Below, one piece after another: positions 1-6,896 of a stretch of DNA of 13,728 bases (its first letter is position 1; each line of letters begins with the position of its first letter). The position numbers and the translations under genes are program-made. Where the stretch lies: the NCBI GenBank assembly GCA_036337765.1, contig JAYZDP010000060.1, forward strand, positions 1 to 13,728, read 5' to 3'. Below the pieces are notes generated by a model. The model was not told where the DNA came from and did no database searches. It worked only from the letters and a program-made list of their open reading frames with translations. This DNA comes from JAYZDP01 sp036337765 (GTDB taxonomy: Bacteria > Acidobacteriota > Thermoanaerobaculia > Multivoradales > Multivoraceae).

Positions 1-672
1 GGCTTCGGCGACGCGCTGATCGCCATGCCACTGTTGACGTTGGCGGTGGGGCTTCAGACCGCAGCGCCGGTCTTCGCCCTGGTGGCGTTCACCTCGTCGA
101 TCGCCATCCTCGCCGGCAGCTGGCGCGACGTGCAGCTGCGCGAAGCCTGGCCGCTGGTGGCAGGCTCGGCGATCGGCGTGCCGTTCGGCCTCGTGCTCCT
201 GACGCGCGCGCCCGAGAGCGCCATGAAGCTCTTCCTGGGGGTCACGATCGTAGTCTTCGGCCTGTCACGCCCCCTTCTTCCCGGCCTGCAGCTGCGCCAC
301 GGCGGCATCGCCCCGGCAGGCTTTGCGGGCGCGGTGGCGGGTGTGCTCGGCGGGGCCTACAACATCAACGGCCCGGCGGTCGCGATGTACGGCACCCTGC
401 GGCGATGGACGCCGCAGCGCTTCCGAGCGACGATGCAGGGGTTCTTTCTGCCCAATGGCGCGATGCTCGTCATCGGTCACGGCGTGGCCGGCCTGTGGAG
501 CCGGCAGATGCTCATCTACAGCGCCGCCTGCATCCCGGCGATGCTGCTCGGCGTCGCCATCGGCAGCCGTCTCAATCGTCGCATCCGTCCGGAGCGCTTC
601 GAGCTATGGATCGCGGCACTGCTGGTCGGTATCGGCTCGCTGCTGGCGGCCGAGACCCTCCTGACCGGGTGA
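1..672 (+). CDS. TauE/SafE-family membrane permease (sulfite exporter-like), 5' end outside window
   Basis: The reading frame is open from base 1, so the start lies upstream; 223 codons are visible, ending at TGA 670-672. The visible N-terminal stretch GFGDALIAMPLL matches the glycine-rich end of the first helix in TauE/SafE (DUF81) permeases. Alternating hydrophobic segments follow, including a second glycine-rich stretch (VAGVLGGAYNINGPAVAMY) typical of the second half-repeat of this family. About 250 residues is usual, so only roughly 20-40 residues are missing. The family moves sulfite, sulfoacetate or other organosulfur anions across the inner membrane, but substrate cannot be read from sequence and no sulfur gene is adjacent. 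An internal ATG at 25 exists but would remove the conserved GFGD motif, so I do not take it as the start. The stop codon directly abuts the stop of the converging peptidase gene. Confidence 0.88.
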   Translation, partial: GFGDALIAMPLLTLAVGLQTAAPVFALVAFTSSIAILAGSWRDVQLREAWPLVAGSAIGVPFGLVLLTRAPESAMKLFLGVTIVVFGLSRPLLPGLQLRHGGIAPAGFAGAVAGVLGGAYNINGPAVAMYGTLRRWTPQRFRATMQGFFLPNGAMLVIGHGVAGLWSRQMLIYSAACIPAMLLGVAIGSRLNRRIRPERFELWIAALLVGIGSLLAAETLLTG

Positions 673-2097
673 TCAAGAGCCCCCGGCCAGCTCCTTGACG
701 ACACGGTAGAGGAACTCCTGGCCCTCCCAGAAGCTGGTGGCCCGAATGCGCTCGTCGCGGTCGTGTGCGCGCACGTCGTCGACGTCGCCGAACAGGCCGC
801 TCACTCCGTACACCGGTATCCCGGCGCGGCGCAGATAGAGGCCATCGGTCGCACCGGTTGACATCACCGGTAGCACCGCGACACCCGGCCACATCTCTTG
901 TGTAACGCGTTCGATGGGCCCGAGAACTTCGGGCACCAGGGGCGACGGCGGGCTCGGTGTCACCGTGGCCACCGGCTCGACGCCGACACCGAAGGGGGCG
1001 ACGAGCTCGCGCAGCGTCTCGAGGACAACGGACTCGTCGTGGTCCTGCAGGATCCGGCAGTTGACGGTCGCGCGCGCCAGCTGTGGCAGGGCGTTCGGGG
1101 CGTGCCCGCCGAGCAGCTGGGTCGCGACGCACGTGGTGCGCAGCCGGGCGTTGTAGCCTGGCTCGTTCGACAGCACGGTGGCCGCCTCCGAGTCTTCGGG
1201 CTTCGCGACCACACGACGCATCGCCTCTCCGATCGGTCCCCCGACCAACCCAGCGGTGCCGGCGAAGAAGGCTTCGGTGACCTCGTTAAGCATTACTGGA
1301 AACTCGAGCTTCTGTACCTCGAGCAGCGCCCGCGACAGGTCGTAGATCGCGTTCTTGCGTACCGGTAGCGACGAATGGCCGCCGGCGTTGGTAGCGACGA
1401 AGTGGAACGACTGGAACTTCTTCTCGGAAGCTTGGACGTTGTTCGAGACCTTGCGACCGTCCTTCTCCATCCCACCGCCGCCCTCGTTGAGCGCGAACTC
1501 GGCGTCGATGAGCGCCCGGTGATCGTTGACGAGGAACTCGACGCCGTTGCGCGGCCCGCCCTCCTCGTCGGCGGTCAGGGCCATGACGATGTCGCGCTCG
1601 GGACGGTACCCCTCGCGGCGCCAGCGAATGAAGTTGGCAACGTGAATCGCGGCCTCGTCCTTGTCGTCGGTGGTGCCACGCCCGTACCAGTAGCCATCCT
1701 TCTCGGTAAAGCGGAAGGGCGGAAACTCGGGGCTCCAGTCCTCGGGCAGCGCTTCGACGACATCGATGTGGGCGAGCAGCAGAATCGGCCGTCCTCCACC
1801 GCTGCCGCGGTAGCGAGCCACCAGGTTGCCCTTCACCGGCGCATCGTCGGGCACGAGGACTTGGACGTCTTCCGGCGGAAAGCCGGCGTCGAGCAGGCGC
1901 TGCGCCATCGCTCGGGCCGCAGCGGTGTTGTCACCGGAAGCCGACTGCGTGGTATCGATCTCGACCAGCTCGCGCAGCAGGTCGCGGCCGAGCTCGCGAT
2001 ACTCCTCTGGCGGCTGTGCGGCGAGCGCGACGGTCGCCGCGCCCACCATGCCGACAAATGTCCAACCCGCTAGTGGCCACCTCGCGGGTCGGCTCAT
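673..2097 (-). CDS. Exported M20/M28-type zinc metallopeptidase (M20 family dipeptidase/carboxypeptidase-like)
   Basis: The protein has 474 residues from ATG at 2097. The frame is open further upstream (to 2220), but the 2097 start gives a clean Sec signal (hydrophobic core about residues 10-26, ending VALAAQ) and overlaps the upstream esterase stop as ATGA, suggesting translational coupling. The full M20 ligand set is visible: AHID (H110, D112), GRGTTDDK (bridging D144), ADEEGG (catalytic base E178, ligand E179), NEGGG (E205) and the C-terminal RAHDRDER (H445). NAGGHSSLP (H241) lies in the lid/dimerisation domain. A di-zinc exopeptidase or deacylase acting in the periplasm is therefore expected; the exact substrate (dipeptide, N-acyl amino acid) is unknown. 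It is the last gene of the minus-strand operon, and its TGA (673-675) abuts the converging permease stop, leaving no room for a separate terminator. Confidence 0.93.
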   Translation of the reverse strand: MSRPARWPLAGWTFVGMVGAATVALAAQPPEEYRELGRDLLRELVEIDTTQSASGDNTAAARAMAQRLLDAGFPPEDVQVLVPDDAPVKGNLVARYRGSGGGRPILLLAHIDVVEALPEDWSPEFPPFRFTEKDGYWYGRGTTDDKDEAAIHVANFIRWRREGYRPERDIVMALTADEEGGPRNGVEFLVNDHRALIDAEFALNEGGGGMEKDGRKVSNNVQASEKKFQSFHFVATNAGGHSSLPVRKNAIYDLSRALLEVQKLEFPVMLNEVTEAFFAGTAGLVGGPIGEAMRRVVAKPEDSEAATVLSNEPGYNARLRTTCVATQLLGGHAPNALPQLARATVNCRILQDHDESVVLETLRELVAPFGVGVEPVATVTPSPPSPLVPEVLGPIERVTQEMWPGVAVLPVMSTGATDGLYLRRAGIPVYGVSGLFGDVDDVRAHDRDERIRATSFWEGQEFLYRVVKELAGGS

Positions 2098-3596
2098 GAG
2101 TGCACCGTGAAGGGCGCGCCGCCCCATGCCTGTCGCTCTTCCGCCAGGGGGTTCTCCACGAGCTCGCAGGGGTTGTCGAAGATCATTGTCAGCCGTCGCT
2201 CGGAGCTCCATTTCGGCCATTCACCGAGCTGATTGTGCGACGGATCGCCACCCCGCGCAAAGGCGATCCAGGCGTCCATCATCGCGTCGGAGAGAAGTGA
2301 GAGATCGGGTCCGTCGCCGATGAAGAGGCCGACGTTCGGTACGTCCACGTTGCCGAACACAAACGGGATCTCCATCGCGTGCGCGGCGCCCAGTCGCCCT
2401 CCCTGCACCGGGCTCGGCCGCGTGAAGAGATACATCCAGGTATCGGCGCCGTGAGCTTCCCGTGCCTCGGCCATGCGGATCGAGGGCATGCGAAACGCGA
2501 TGTCACCAACCAGGGCGACGGCGAGCTGATTGTCGTCGTGATCGGAGCGGCTGGCGCGATAGGCCTCGATCACCGGCTCGGGATCTCCGCCCGTCACCTC
2601 GCGCAGCCTTCGATGCAGATGATGCGTCCCCAGCGTCGGCAGGCGCTTGTCGGTCTGGTACCAGTAGCGGTACTCGTCGAGGTTGGAGCCGATCAAAAGC
2701 GGGATGTCGGCGGAGACACCGCGGCGGATCCGATCCATCGGGCTGTCGGGCACCACCACATCGTCGATCGTCGGACCGAGCACCTGCTCGGCACCCCGGG
2801 GTCGGATCTGCGACTGTGCCGCCACCAGCGCGTCGGGCGACATCGCGCACAGATCGTCGACCGTCTCGGCACCGGCGAGCTCCATGAAGGCGTCGGTGAT
2901 CTCTCGGGCACGATCGACACGGCGCACGATCGACGCAGCGCCGCTCTCGCAGATCGCCCTGTGAAACAGCCCCTCGGCCCCCGGGGTCGCCATCAGAACG
3001 GCGACGCTGATCGACCCGGCGGATTCGCCGAAGGCGGTCACGTTGCCCGGATCCCCGCCGAAAGCCGCGATGTTGTCGCGCACCCAGCGCAGCGCGAAGA
3101 TCTGATCGAGCAGCCCGAGATTGCCGCTCTCGGCATAGTCGCTGCCACCGATGCCATCGAGCTGCATCCAACCCAGGGCGCCGAGCCGGTAGTTCACGCT
3201 GACCACCACCACATCACCGCGCCTGGCCAGCGCGGCACCTTCGGTCACCCCACGGCTCGACGCGCCGACCACGAAGGCGCCGCCATGGATCCACACCAGG
3301 ACCGGCCGTTCACCATCGTCGGCCGCCGGCGTCCAGACGTTCAGCGACAGGCAGTCCTCGCTCGATTCGCCGTCGAGCGCCCAGACTTCGCGCTGCATCT
3401 CCCCGACCACCTGGGGCGCGAACGGACCGTACTCGCCGCAGTCACGGGTCCCTGTCCAGGGCGTAGAGGCCCGAGGGGCTCTGAACCGCAGTTCACCGAT
3501 CGGTGCCTCGACAAAGGGAACTCCGCGAAAGACCGCCAAGTCGCCCTCTTCGCGCCCGGCGATCCGGCCCGCCGTCGTCATCACCTCGATGGCCAT
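2094..3596 (-). CDS. Type-B carboxylesterase (para-nitrobenzyl esterase-like)
   Basis: The protein has 500 residues, the usual length for bacterial type-B carboxylesterases. Visible hallmarks are FRGVPFVEAPIGELRF near residues 23-38, EDCLSLNVW (80-88), the oxyanion-hole HGGAF (104-108), the nucleophile elbow FGESAGS with Ser192, the acid Glu308 in GSNLDEY, and His406 in GAAHAMEIPFVF. The triad is complete, so an active serine esterase of the alpha/beta-hydrolase fold is expected. No signal peptide is evident, so it is probably cytoplasmic, unlike the exported proteins at both ends of its operon. The ATG at 3596 is preceded by a good ribosome binding site (GGAAGGGAG, about 5 nt spacing). It lies 55 bp downstream of the thioesterase, and its TGA overlaps the peptidase ATG by 4 bp. 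The natural ester is unknown. Confidence 0.94.
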   Translation of the reverse strand: MAIEVMTTAGRIAGREEGDLAVFRGVPFVEAPIGELRFRAPRASTPWTGTRDCGEYGPFAPQVVGEMQREVWALDGESSEDCLSLNVWTPAADDGERPVLVWIHGGAFVVGASSRGVTEGAALARRGDVVVVSVNYRLGALGWMQLDGIGGSDYAESGNLGLLDQIFALRWVRDNIAAFGGDPGNVTAFGESAGSISVAVLMATPGAEGLFHRAICESGAASIVRRVDRAREITDAFMELAGAETVDDLCAMSPDALVAAQSQIRPRGAEQVLGPTIDDVVVPDSPMDRIRRGVSADIPLLIGSNLDEYRYWYQTDKRLPTLGTHHLHRRLREVTGGDPEPVIEAYRASRSDHDDNQLAVALVGDIAFRMPSIRMAEAREAHGADTWMYLFTRPSPVQGGRLGAAHAMEIPFVFGNVDVPNVGLFIGDGPDLSLLSDAMMDAWIAFARGGDPSHNQLGEWPKWSSERRLTMIFDNPCELVENPLAEERQAWGGAPFTVHS

Positions 3597-3651
3597 CGCA
3601 GCTCCCTTCCGTGAGATAGATCAGCATAGCCGACCGGCACGCGCGCGGGGC

Positions 3652-4146
3652 TCACCCCGGCTTCAGCGCGAAGGGCCAGCGCTCGCTCTCTAGCGCAGCC
3701 GCCACGGCGGGCTCGACCACGTAGGCGGCCCGGTAGAGCTGCGGGAAACGCTTCGGGCGGCCGCTGTCGATGTCGATGCACACGTACTGCGTGACCGCAC
3801 GCAGAACAGTCGCTCCGTCCGCGGGTCGAACGATCTGGAATCGGCGCCAGGCGCGCACCCGACCGTCGTTGTGCACGATCCAGTCGCCCACCAGCAGCCG
3901 GTCTCCGAGCACCGCAGGCGCCGAGAATTGCAGCTCGGTGCGGTGGTTGGCCATCCCCCGCCGCTCGCGTTGGTGAATGTCGCGGCCCGCACCGACCGCG
4001 CCCGCGTGCGCCCAGGCGATCTCGTCCAGCCAGCGCAGATAGACGGAGTTGTTGGTGTGGTCGTACTCGTCGATGTGGTCGGCCACCACCTCGACCTCGA
4101 TGACGAACGGATCGGGCAGATCCCACTCGACCGCCGGCAAAACCAT
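3652..4146 (-). CDS. Hotdog-fold acyl-CoA thioesterase (4HBT/YbgC-like)
   Basis: The protein has 164 residues. The segment DHIDEYDHTNNSVYLRWLDE (about 23-42) corresponds to the family signature D-x-x-x-(G/D)-H-x-N-N-x-x-Y-L-x-W-x-(D/E), in which the Asp before the His is the usual catalytic residue. HRTELQFSAPAVLGDRLLV (68-86) is the second hotdog strand region. Members hydrolyse acyl-CoA thioesters in the cytoplasm; acyl chain preference cannot be inferred here. The start is uncertain: ATG 4146 sits directly against AGAGGA with no spacing, whereas a TTG two codons later (4140) would have about 6 nt spacing, so initiation at 4140 is possible. The gene starts only 8 bp after the propeller gene stop, in the same operon. 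The C-terminal stretch after about residue 130 is longer than in minimal YbgC proteins. Confidence 0.87.
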   Translation of the reverse strand: MVLPAVEWDLPDPFVIEVEVVADHIDEYDHTNNSVYLRWLDEIAWAHAGAVGAGRDIHQRERRGMANHRTELQFSAPAVLGDRLLVGDWIVHNDGRVRAWRRFQIVRPADGATVLRAVTQYVCIDIDSGRPKRFPQLYRAAYVVEPAVAAALESERWPFALKPG

Positions 4147-4154
4147 TCCTCTGC

Positions 4155-5504
4155 CTACATCTCGGCGCCGAGGGCGTAAAGATGCTTTTCGCCTCGGATG
4201 TAGGCGCGTCCGCCGGCGATCGCGGGAGTCGCGTACACCGGCTCGTCGAGCGTGGTCGACGCCAGGATTTCGTGCTCGCGGCCGGCCTTGATCACGGTTG
4301 CGTCGCCGTCGCGGTTCACCATCAGGATCCTGCCGCCGGCTCCGACCAGCGACGCCATGTACGGACCCGGCGCGTCGGGAGCGCGGCCGCCCTCGTAGAT
4401 CACCTCACCGGTAGCCGCGTCGAGACAGGTGATCACCCCGCCGTCGTTGGTCAGATAAAGGTGACCGTCGTAGAGCAGGTTCGACGGCACATAGCCAGTG
4501 CCCTTCGAGTAGCTCCAGGTGGCGACCTCGCGATCTGTCACATCTCCACGCGACGACAGCGGAAAGGCCTTGATGACCTTGATCGGATAGCCGGTGGTGA
4601 TGATGACGTTGTCGCCGGAGGAGAGCGGCTGGTGCAGCGCGTTCGACTCGAGCCCCTTCGCGCGCCAGATCTCCTCGCCCGTCGCGGGGTCGTAGGACAC
4701 GATGAGATCGTTGCCGCTGGTCACCATGTGCACCCGGCCGTCGGCCCCTGTAGCCAGCACCGGGGTCGCCCAGCTCGCCTGCACGGCCCGTGCGACCCGC
4801 CACACCTCGGAGCCGCTGCGCTTGTCGAGCGCGACGATGAACGAGTGCTCCCCCATGTCCTCGTCGGCCTGGATGATCACCAGGTCCTCGTAGAGCACCG
4901 GCGAGGTGCCGAGACCGACGCCGACCGTGGCAATGTCGCCGAGGTCTTTCGACCACAGCTGATCGCCACCGACGGTGTAGGCGTAGATTCCCTCGGACCC
5001 GAAGTAGGCGAAGACGCTCTGGCCGTCGGTCGCCACCATCGGCGCGGCGTAGGACGCCGCCTGGTGGCGATCGTCGAACACCCGCCCCTCGTAGGCGGTG
5101 CGCGACCAGACGATCTCGCCCGTGGCCACGTCGATGCCGAGCACCTTGAGGGTGTGGCTGAACTCGGAGCCCATGGATTGCGGATGCTTGAACTCCTCGC
5201 CCCCGATAGTGTGCACCGATACCGAAGCCCCCGGGATCTCCGCACCCTGAATCGCAGTGGTGAGAAACACGCGATCGCCCCACACCACCGGCGACGAGTG
5301 GCCGCGGCCCTCGATCGCGGTCTTCCAACGCAGGTTTCGGTCGAGTCCCCAGTCGAGAGGAAGCTCGGACCCAGCCGCGATTCCTGAGCCACCAGGGCCT
5401 CGCCACTGTGGCCAGGCGCCTTCCACGGGCTCGGCAGCGAGGCTCGAGGAGCCAGCCAGGACCGGGATCAGAACGAGCCGGGCGAGAATCGATCGAGTTC
5501 GCAT
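4155..5504 (-). CDS. Exported PQQ-like (outer-membrane-assembly/quinoprotein-type) beta-propeller protein
   Basis: The protein has 449 residues and a Sec signal at 1-24 (RSILARLVLIPVLAG core, cleavage likely after SLAA). The mature protein begins with WPQWRGPGGSGIA (31-43), a motif common at the start of stand-alone PQQ-like propeller proteins. Repeated blade motifs follow, such as LGIDVATGEIVW (122-133), VALDKRSGSEVWR (224-236), SYDPATGEEIWR (270-281) and CLDAATGEVIYEG (360-372). These are the A-x-D/T-G-x-x-x-W blade signatures. I see no cytochrome c CXXCH motif and cannot confirm the PQQ and calcium ligands of methanol or glucose dehydrogenases, so it is more likely a structural or binding propeller than a quinoprotein dehydrogenase. 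It heads the operon. There is no Shine-Dalgarno before ATG 5504, which fits coupling to a short upstream ORF ending 12 nt earlier. Confidence 0.87.
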   Translation of the reverse strand: MRTRSILARLVLIPVLAGSSSLAAEPVEGAWPQWRGPGGSGIAAGSELPLDWGLDRNLRWKTAIEGRGHSSPVVWGDRVFLTTAIQGAEIPGASVSVHTIGGEEFKHPQSMGSEFSHTLKVLGIDVATGEIVWSRTAYEGRVFDDRHQAASYAAPMVATDGQSVFAYFGSEGIYAYTVGGDQLWSKDLGDIATVGVGLGTSPVLYEDLVIIQADEDMGEHSFIVALDKRSGSEVWRVARAVQASWATPVLATGADGRVHMVTSGNDLIVSYDPATGEEIWRAKGLESNALHQPLSSGDNVIITTGYPIKVIKAFPLSSRGDVTDREVATWSYSKGTGYVPSNLLYDGHLYLTNDGGVITCLDAATGEVIYEGGRAPDAPGPYMASLVGAGGRILMVNRDGDATVIKAGREHEILASTTLDEPVYATPAIAGGRAYIRGEKHLYALGAEM

Positions 5505-5516
5505 GGGCGCAAGCGA

Positions 5517-5624
5517 TCAGGCCGCGGCAGCACTGGCGTGCCGCTCGGGTAGACCCCGGCGGTCGAAGATCGAGCGTCGAGCCACTGCACGGCCCAGGGT
5601 GACCACGGACTCGGAGGACGCCAT
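5517..5624 (-). CDS. Possible 35-residue leader ORF upstream of the propeller operon
   Basis: ATG at 5624 opens a 35-codon frame ending at TGA 5517-5519, 12 nt before the propeller start. The product (MASSESVVTLGRAVARR at its N-terminus, alanine-rich end) resembles nothing I recognise. No Shine-Dalgarno precedes it, but a -10-like TATAGT (minus strand, 5636-5631) would place transcription initiation at or within a base of the ATG, so it could be a leaderless ORF. Its job, if real, could be translational coupling to the SD-less propeller gene. It could equally be chance in high-GC DNA. Confidence 0.3.
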   Translation of the reverse strand: MASSESVVTLGRAVARRSIFDRRGLPERHASAAAA

Positions 5625-5630
5625 CGCTTG

Positions 5631-5638
5631 ACTATACT
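5631..5638. promoter_or_regulatory. Possible bidirectional -10 element between divergent genes
   Basis: The octamer ACTATACT is AT-rich within GC-rich DNA. Read forward it gives TATACT (5633-5638), 23 bp before the VOC gene ATG, which allows a start near 5645 and a short leader holding AGGAG. Read in reverse it gives TATAGT (5636-5631), with initiation predicted near 5624, exactly at the short-ORF ATG. The two hexamers share TATA. No convincing -35 box is present at 16-18 bp on either strand, so the call rests on the -10 alone. Confidence 0.32.
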
Positions 5639-5660
5639 GCCGACCTTCCGAGGAGATCGT

Positions 5661-6494
5661 ATGCTGGAACGCACCGACCGGATCGCGCTCGCCGTCTTCG
5701 ACGCTGATGCAGCGGCACTGAGCTACGCCGAGATCTTCGACACCGAGATCGTCGGCGACAGCACCGACACCCTCGCCGGCGCACGCCGTGTGACGTTGCA
5801 GTGGGGGCGCGATCAGGTAGAGCTCTTTCAGCCCACCGGAGACGGGCCGGTGGGGGAGTTTCTCGAGACCGGACGGCGCGGCCTGTGGAGCGGCGGATTC
5901 TCGTCCGCGGACCCGGCGGCACTTGCCGACCGACTCGAGCGCAACGGTGTTGTCGTGCACGACCAGGGTGAGGACCGCTACGTGGTGCTCCCCCAGGATC
6001 TCGACGGAACGGGCGTGACCCTCACCCGCCGCGTAGAGCACCCGCGCGTCGGGCTGTGCGACAAGATCTGGCAGATCACCTACGCCGTCACCCACCTGCA
6101 CACGGCGGTGGACCGTTACTCGGCTCTATTCGGCGTCGAGGACGCGTTCACCAACTTCTACCACTCCGACCGCTTCGGCTACGACGGAGCGATCACCTGG
6201 TTCGAGGCGCGCGACGGGGGCCGCCTAGACAGTCTCGAGTACCTCGAGCCCACCGAAGACGACGCGGCCGTCGCCCGATTCGTCAATCGCAACGGCAACG
6301 GCATCTATATGTGCTCGATCGAGGTCGACGACCTCGAACAGATCCGGCGACGCGTCACCTCCACCGGCCCAGGATGGGACGGGGAGGGTATCGTCGGATT
6401 CATCCACCCGAGGCGCCTCGCCGGCCTGCTCGTCGGGCTCGTTGCCTACGAACAGTGGAATGAGCGGCGACCTCTGCCCGACTCTGCTGGTTGA
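5661..6494 (+). CDS. Two-domain VOC (glyoxalase/bleomycin-resistance fold) protein, probably not a classical metalloenzyme
   Basis: The protein has 277 residues from ATG 5661, chosen because AGGAG lies 5 nt upstream; an in-frame TTG at 5628 would add 11 unlikely residues. Two VOC modules are visible: residues about 4-124 (DRIALAVFDAD, VELFQP, GLWSGGF, GVTLTRR) and about 135-265 (WQITYAVTHL, LEYLEP, GIYMCSIEVDD, GFIHPRRLAGLLVGL). The layout resembles methylmalonyl-CoA epimerase, 4-hydroxyphenylpyruvate dioxygenase and their relatives. However, the His that normally opens each module is R7 and Q138, the G-x-x-H position is S or Y, and the final Glu is replaced (Thr/Leu in module 1, G259 in module 2); only E55 and E193 remain. 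That pattern suggests binding without the family's usual metal, or a divergent site. It is transcribed divergently from the propeller operon. Confidence 0.8.
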   Translation: MLERTDRIALAVFDADAAALSYAEIFDTEIVGDSTDTLAGARRVTLQWGRDQVELFQPTGDGPVGEFLETGRRGLWSGGFSSADPAALADRLERNGVVVHDQGEDRYVVLPQDLDGTGVTLTRRVEHPRVGLCDKIWQITYAVTHLHTAVDRYSALFGVEDAFTNFYHSDRFGYDGAITWFEARDGGRLDSLEYLEPTEDDAAVARFVNRNGNGIYMCSIEVDDLEQIRRRVTSTGPGWDGEGIVGFIHPRRLAGLLVGLVAYEQWNERRPLPDSAG

Positions 6495-6896
6495 TGAAAG
6501 ACGCGACCCATAGCTACTCGAGCGAGAGGAGCGCATCGAGTGCAAGAGGGGCGAGGACGCTCGAGGCAGATTGGAGCTCGTCTGGCTGCCCGATGTGGCC
6601 GCCGAACTCGATCGCCTCTTCGAGTTCCTTCACGAGTGGAGTCCATCGATGAGTTCGCGCTTTTCGCCTAGCTCTTCTCTTCCGATGGGGCGTGGATGTA
6701 CCTGGGGTTGAACTGACGTTGTCCGATGGACCGGGTTTGCCGCTTCCTTGCTGGTCTGCGGCTTCCTCATCCGGGTCTTCAAGACCATCGGGATGGCCGG
6801 TCGATCGCGCAGAGACGAATCTCGACCTGGTGGCGACGTAGTATTGGTCGTGGCTCCTATTTCAGCCTACAGAGGCCACCACCTCCAAGGATAGAC
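6495..6896. other. 402-bp stretch without an intact gene
   Basis: Apart from the toxin fragment at 6571-6711, this stretch contains no frame I would call a gene. A stop-free frame at 6712-6893, the same frame that carries the toxin fragment upstream, encodes one hydrophobic segment (SLLVCGFLIRVFKTIG) but has no credible start. I saw no clear promoter, terminator or repeat. Confidence 0.6.
6571..6711 (+). pseudogene. RelE/ParE-type toxin N-terminal fragment (degraded)
   Basis: From TTG 6571 the frame reads LELVWLPDVAAELDRLFEFL, then HEWSPS. This matches the opening of ParE/RelE-superfamily toxins: a first strand, W-x-P-x-A, then the amphipathic helix L-x-R-x-x-x-F-L. After about residue 26 the sequence turns serine-rich and no longer fits the fold, ending at TGA 6709-6711, whereas intact members run to 90-100 residues. 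The toxin core and its C-terminal basic residues are therefore missing. No recognisable antitoxin gene lies immediately upstream; the frame upstream to the stop at 6511-6513 is charged (EREERIECKRGEDARGR) and may be a remnant of one. I read it as a decayed toxin-antitoxin locus. Confidence 0.55.

Noticed and set aside
2379..3614. A 411-codon open frame on the plus strand, opposite the carboxylesterase
   Set aside because: It is antisense to a gene with a full catalytic triad, its translation is His/Arg-rich and resembles no family, and stop-free antisense frames are expected in GC-rich DNA.
4182..5387. A 401-codon open frame on the plus strand, opposite the propeller gene
   Set aside because: Same reason: the opposite strand has signal peptide and blade repeats, while this translation has no fold signature.
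5628..5660. TTG start for the VOC gene, 11 codons upstream
   Set aside because: ATG 5661 has AGGAG at 5 nt spacing, and the extra residues overlap the presumed promoter.
6494..6652. ATG overlapping the VOC stop (TGATG) opening a 52-codon frame
   Set aside because: The product is serine-rich and lies in a different frame from the recognisable toxin fragment; no ribosome site logic beyond the chance overlap.
6712..6893. A 60-codon stop-free frame with one hydrophobic helix
   Set aside because: No ATG or GTG near its beginning and no homology recognised; only a late TTG could start it. Recorded under the intergenic stretch instead.
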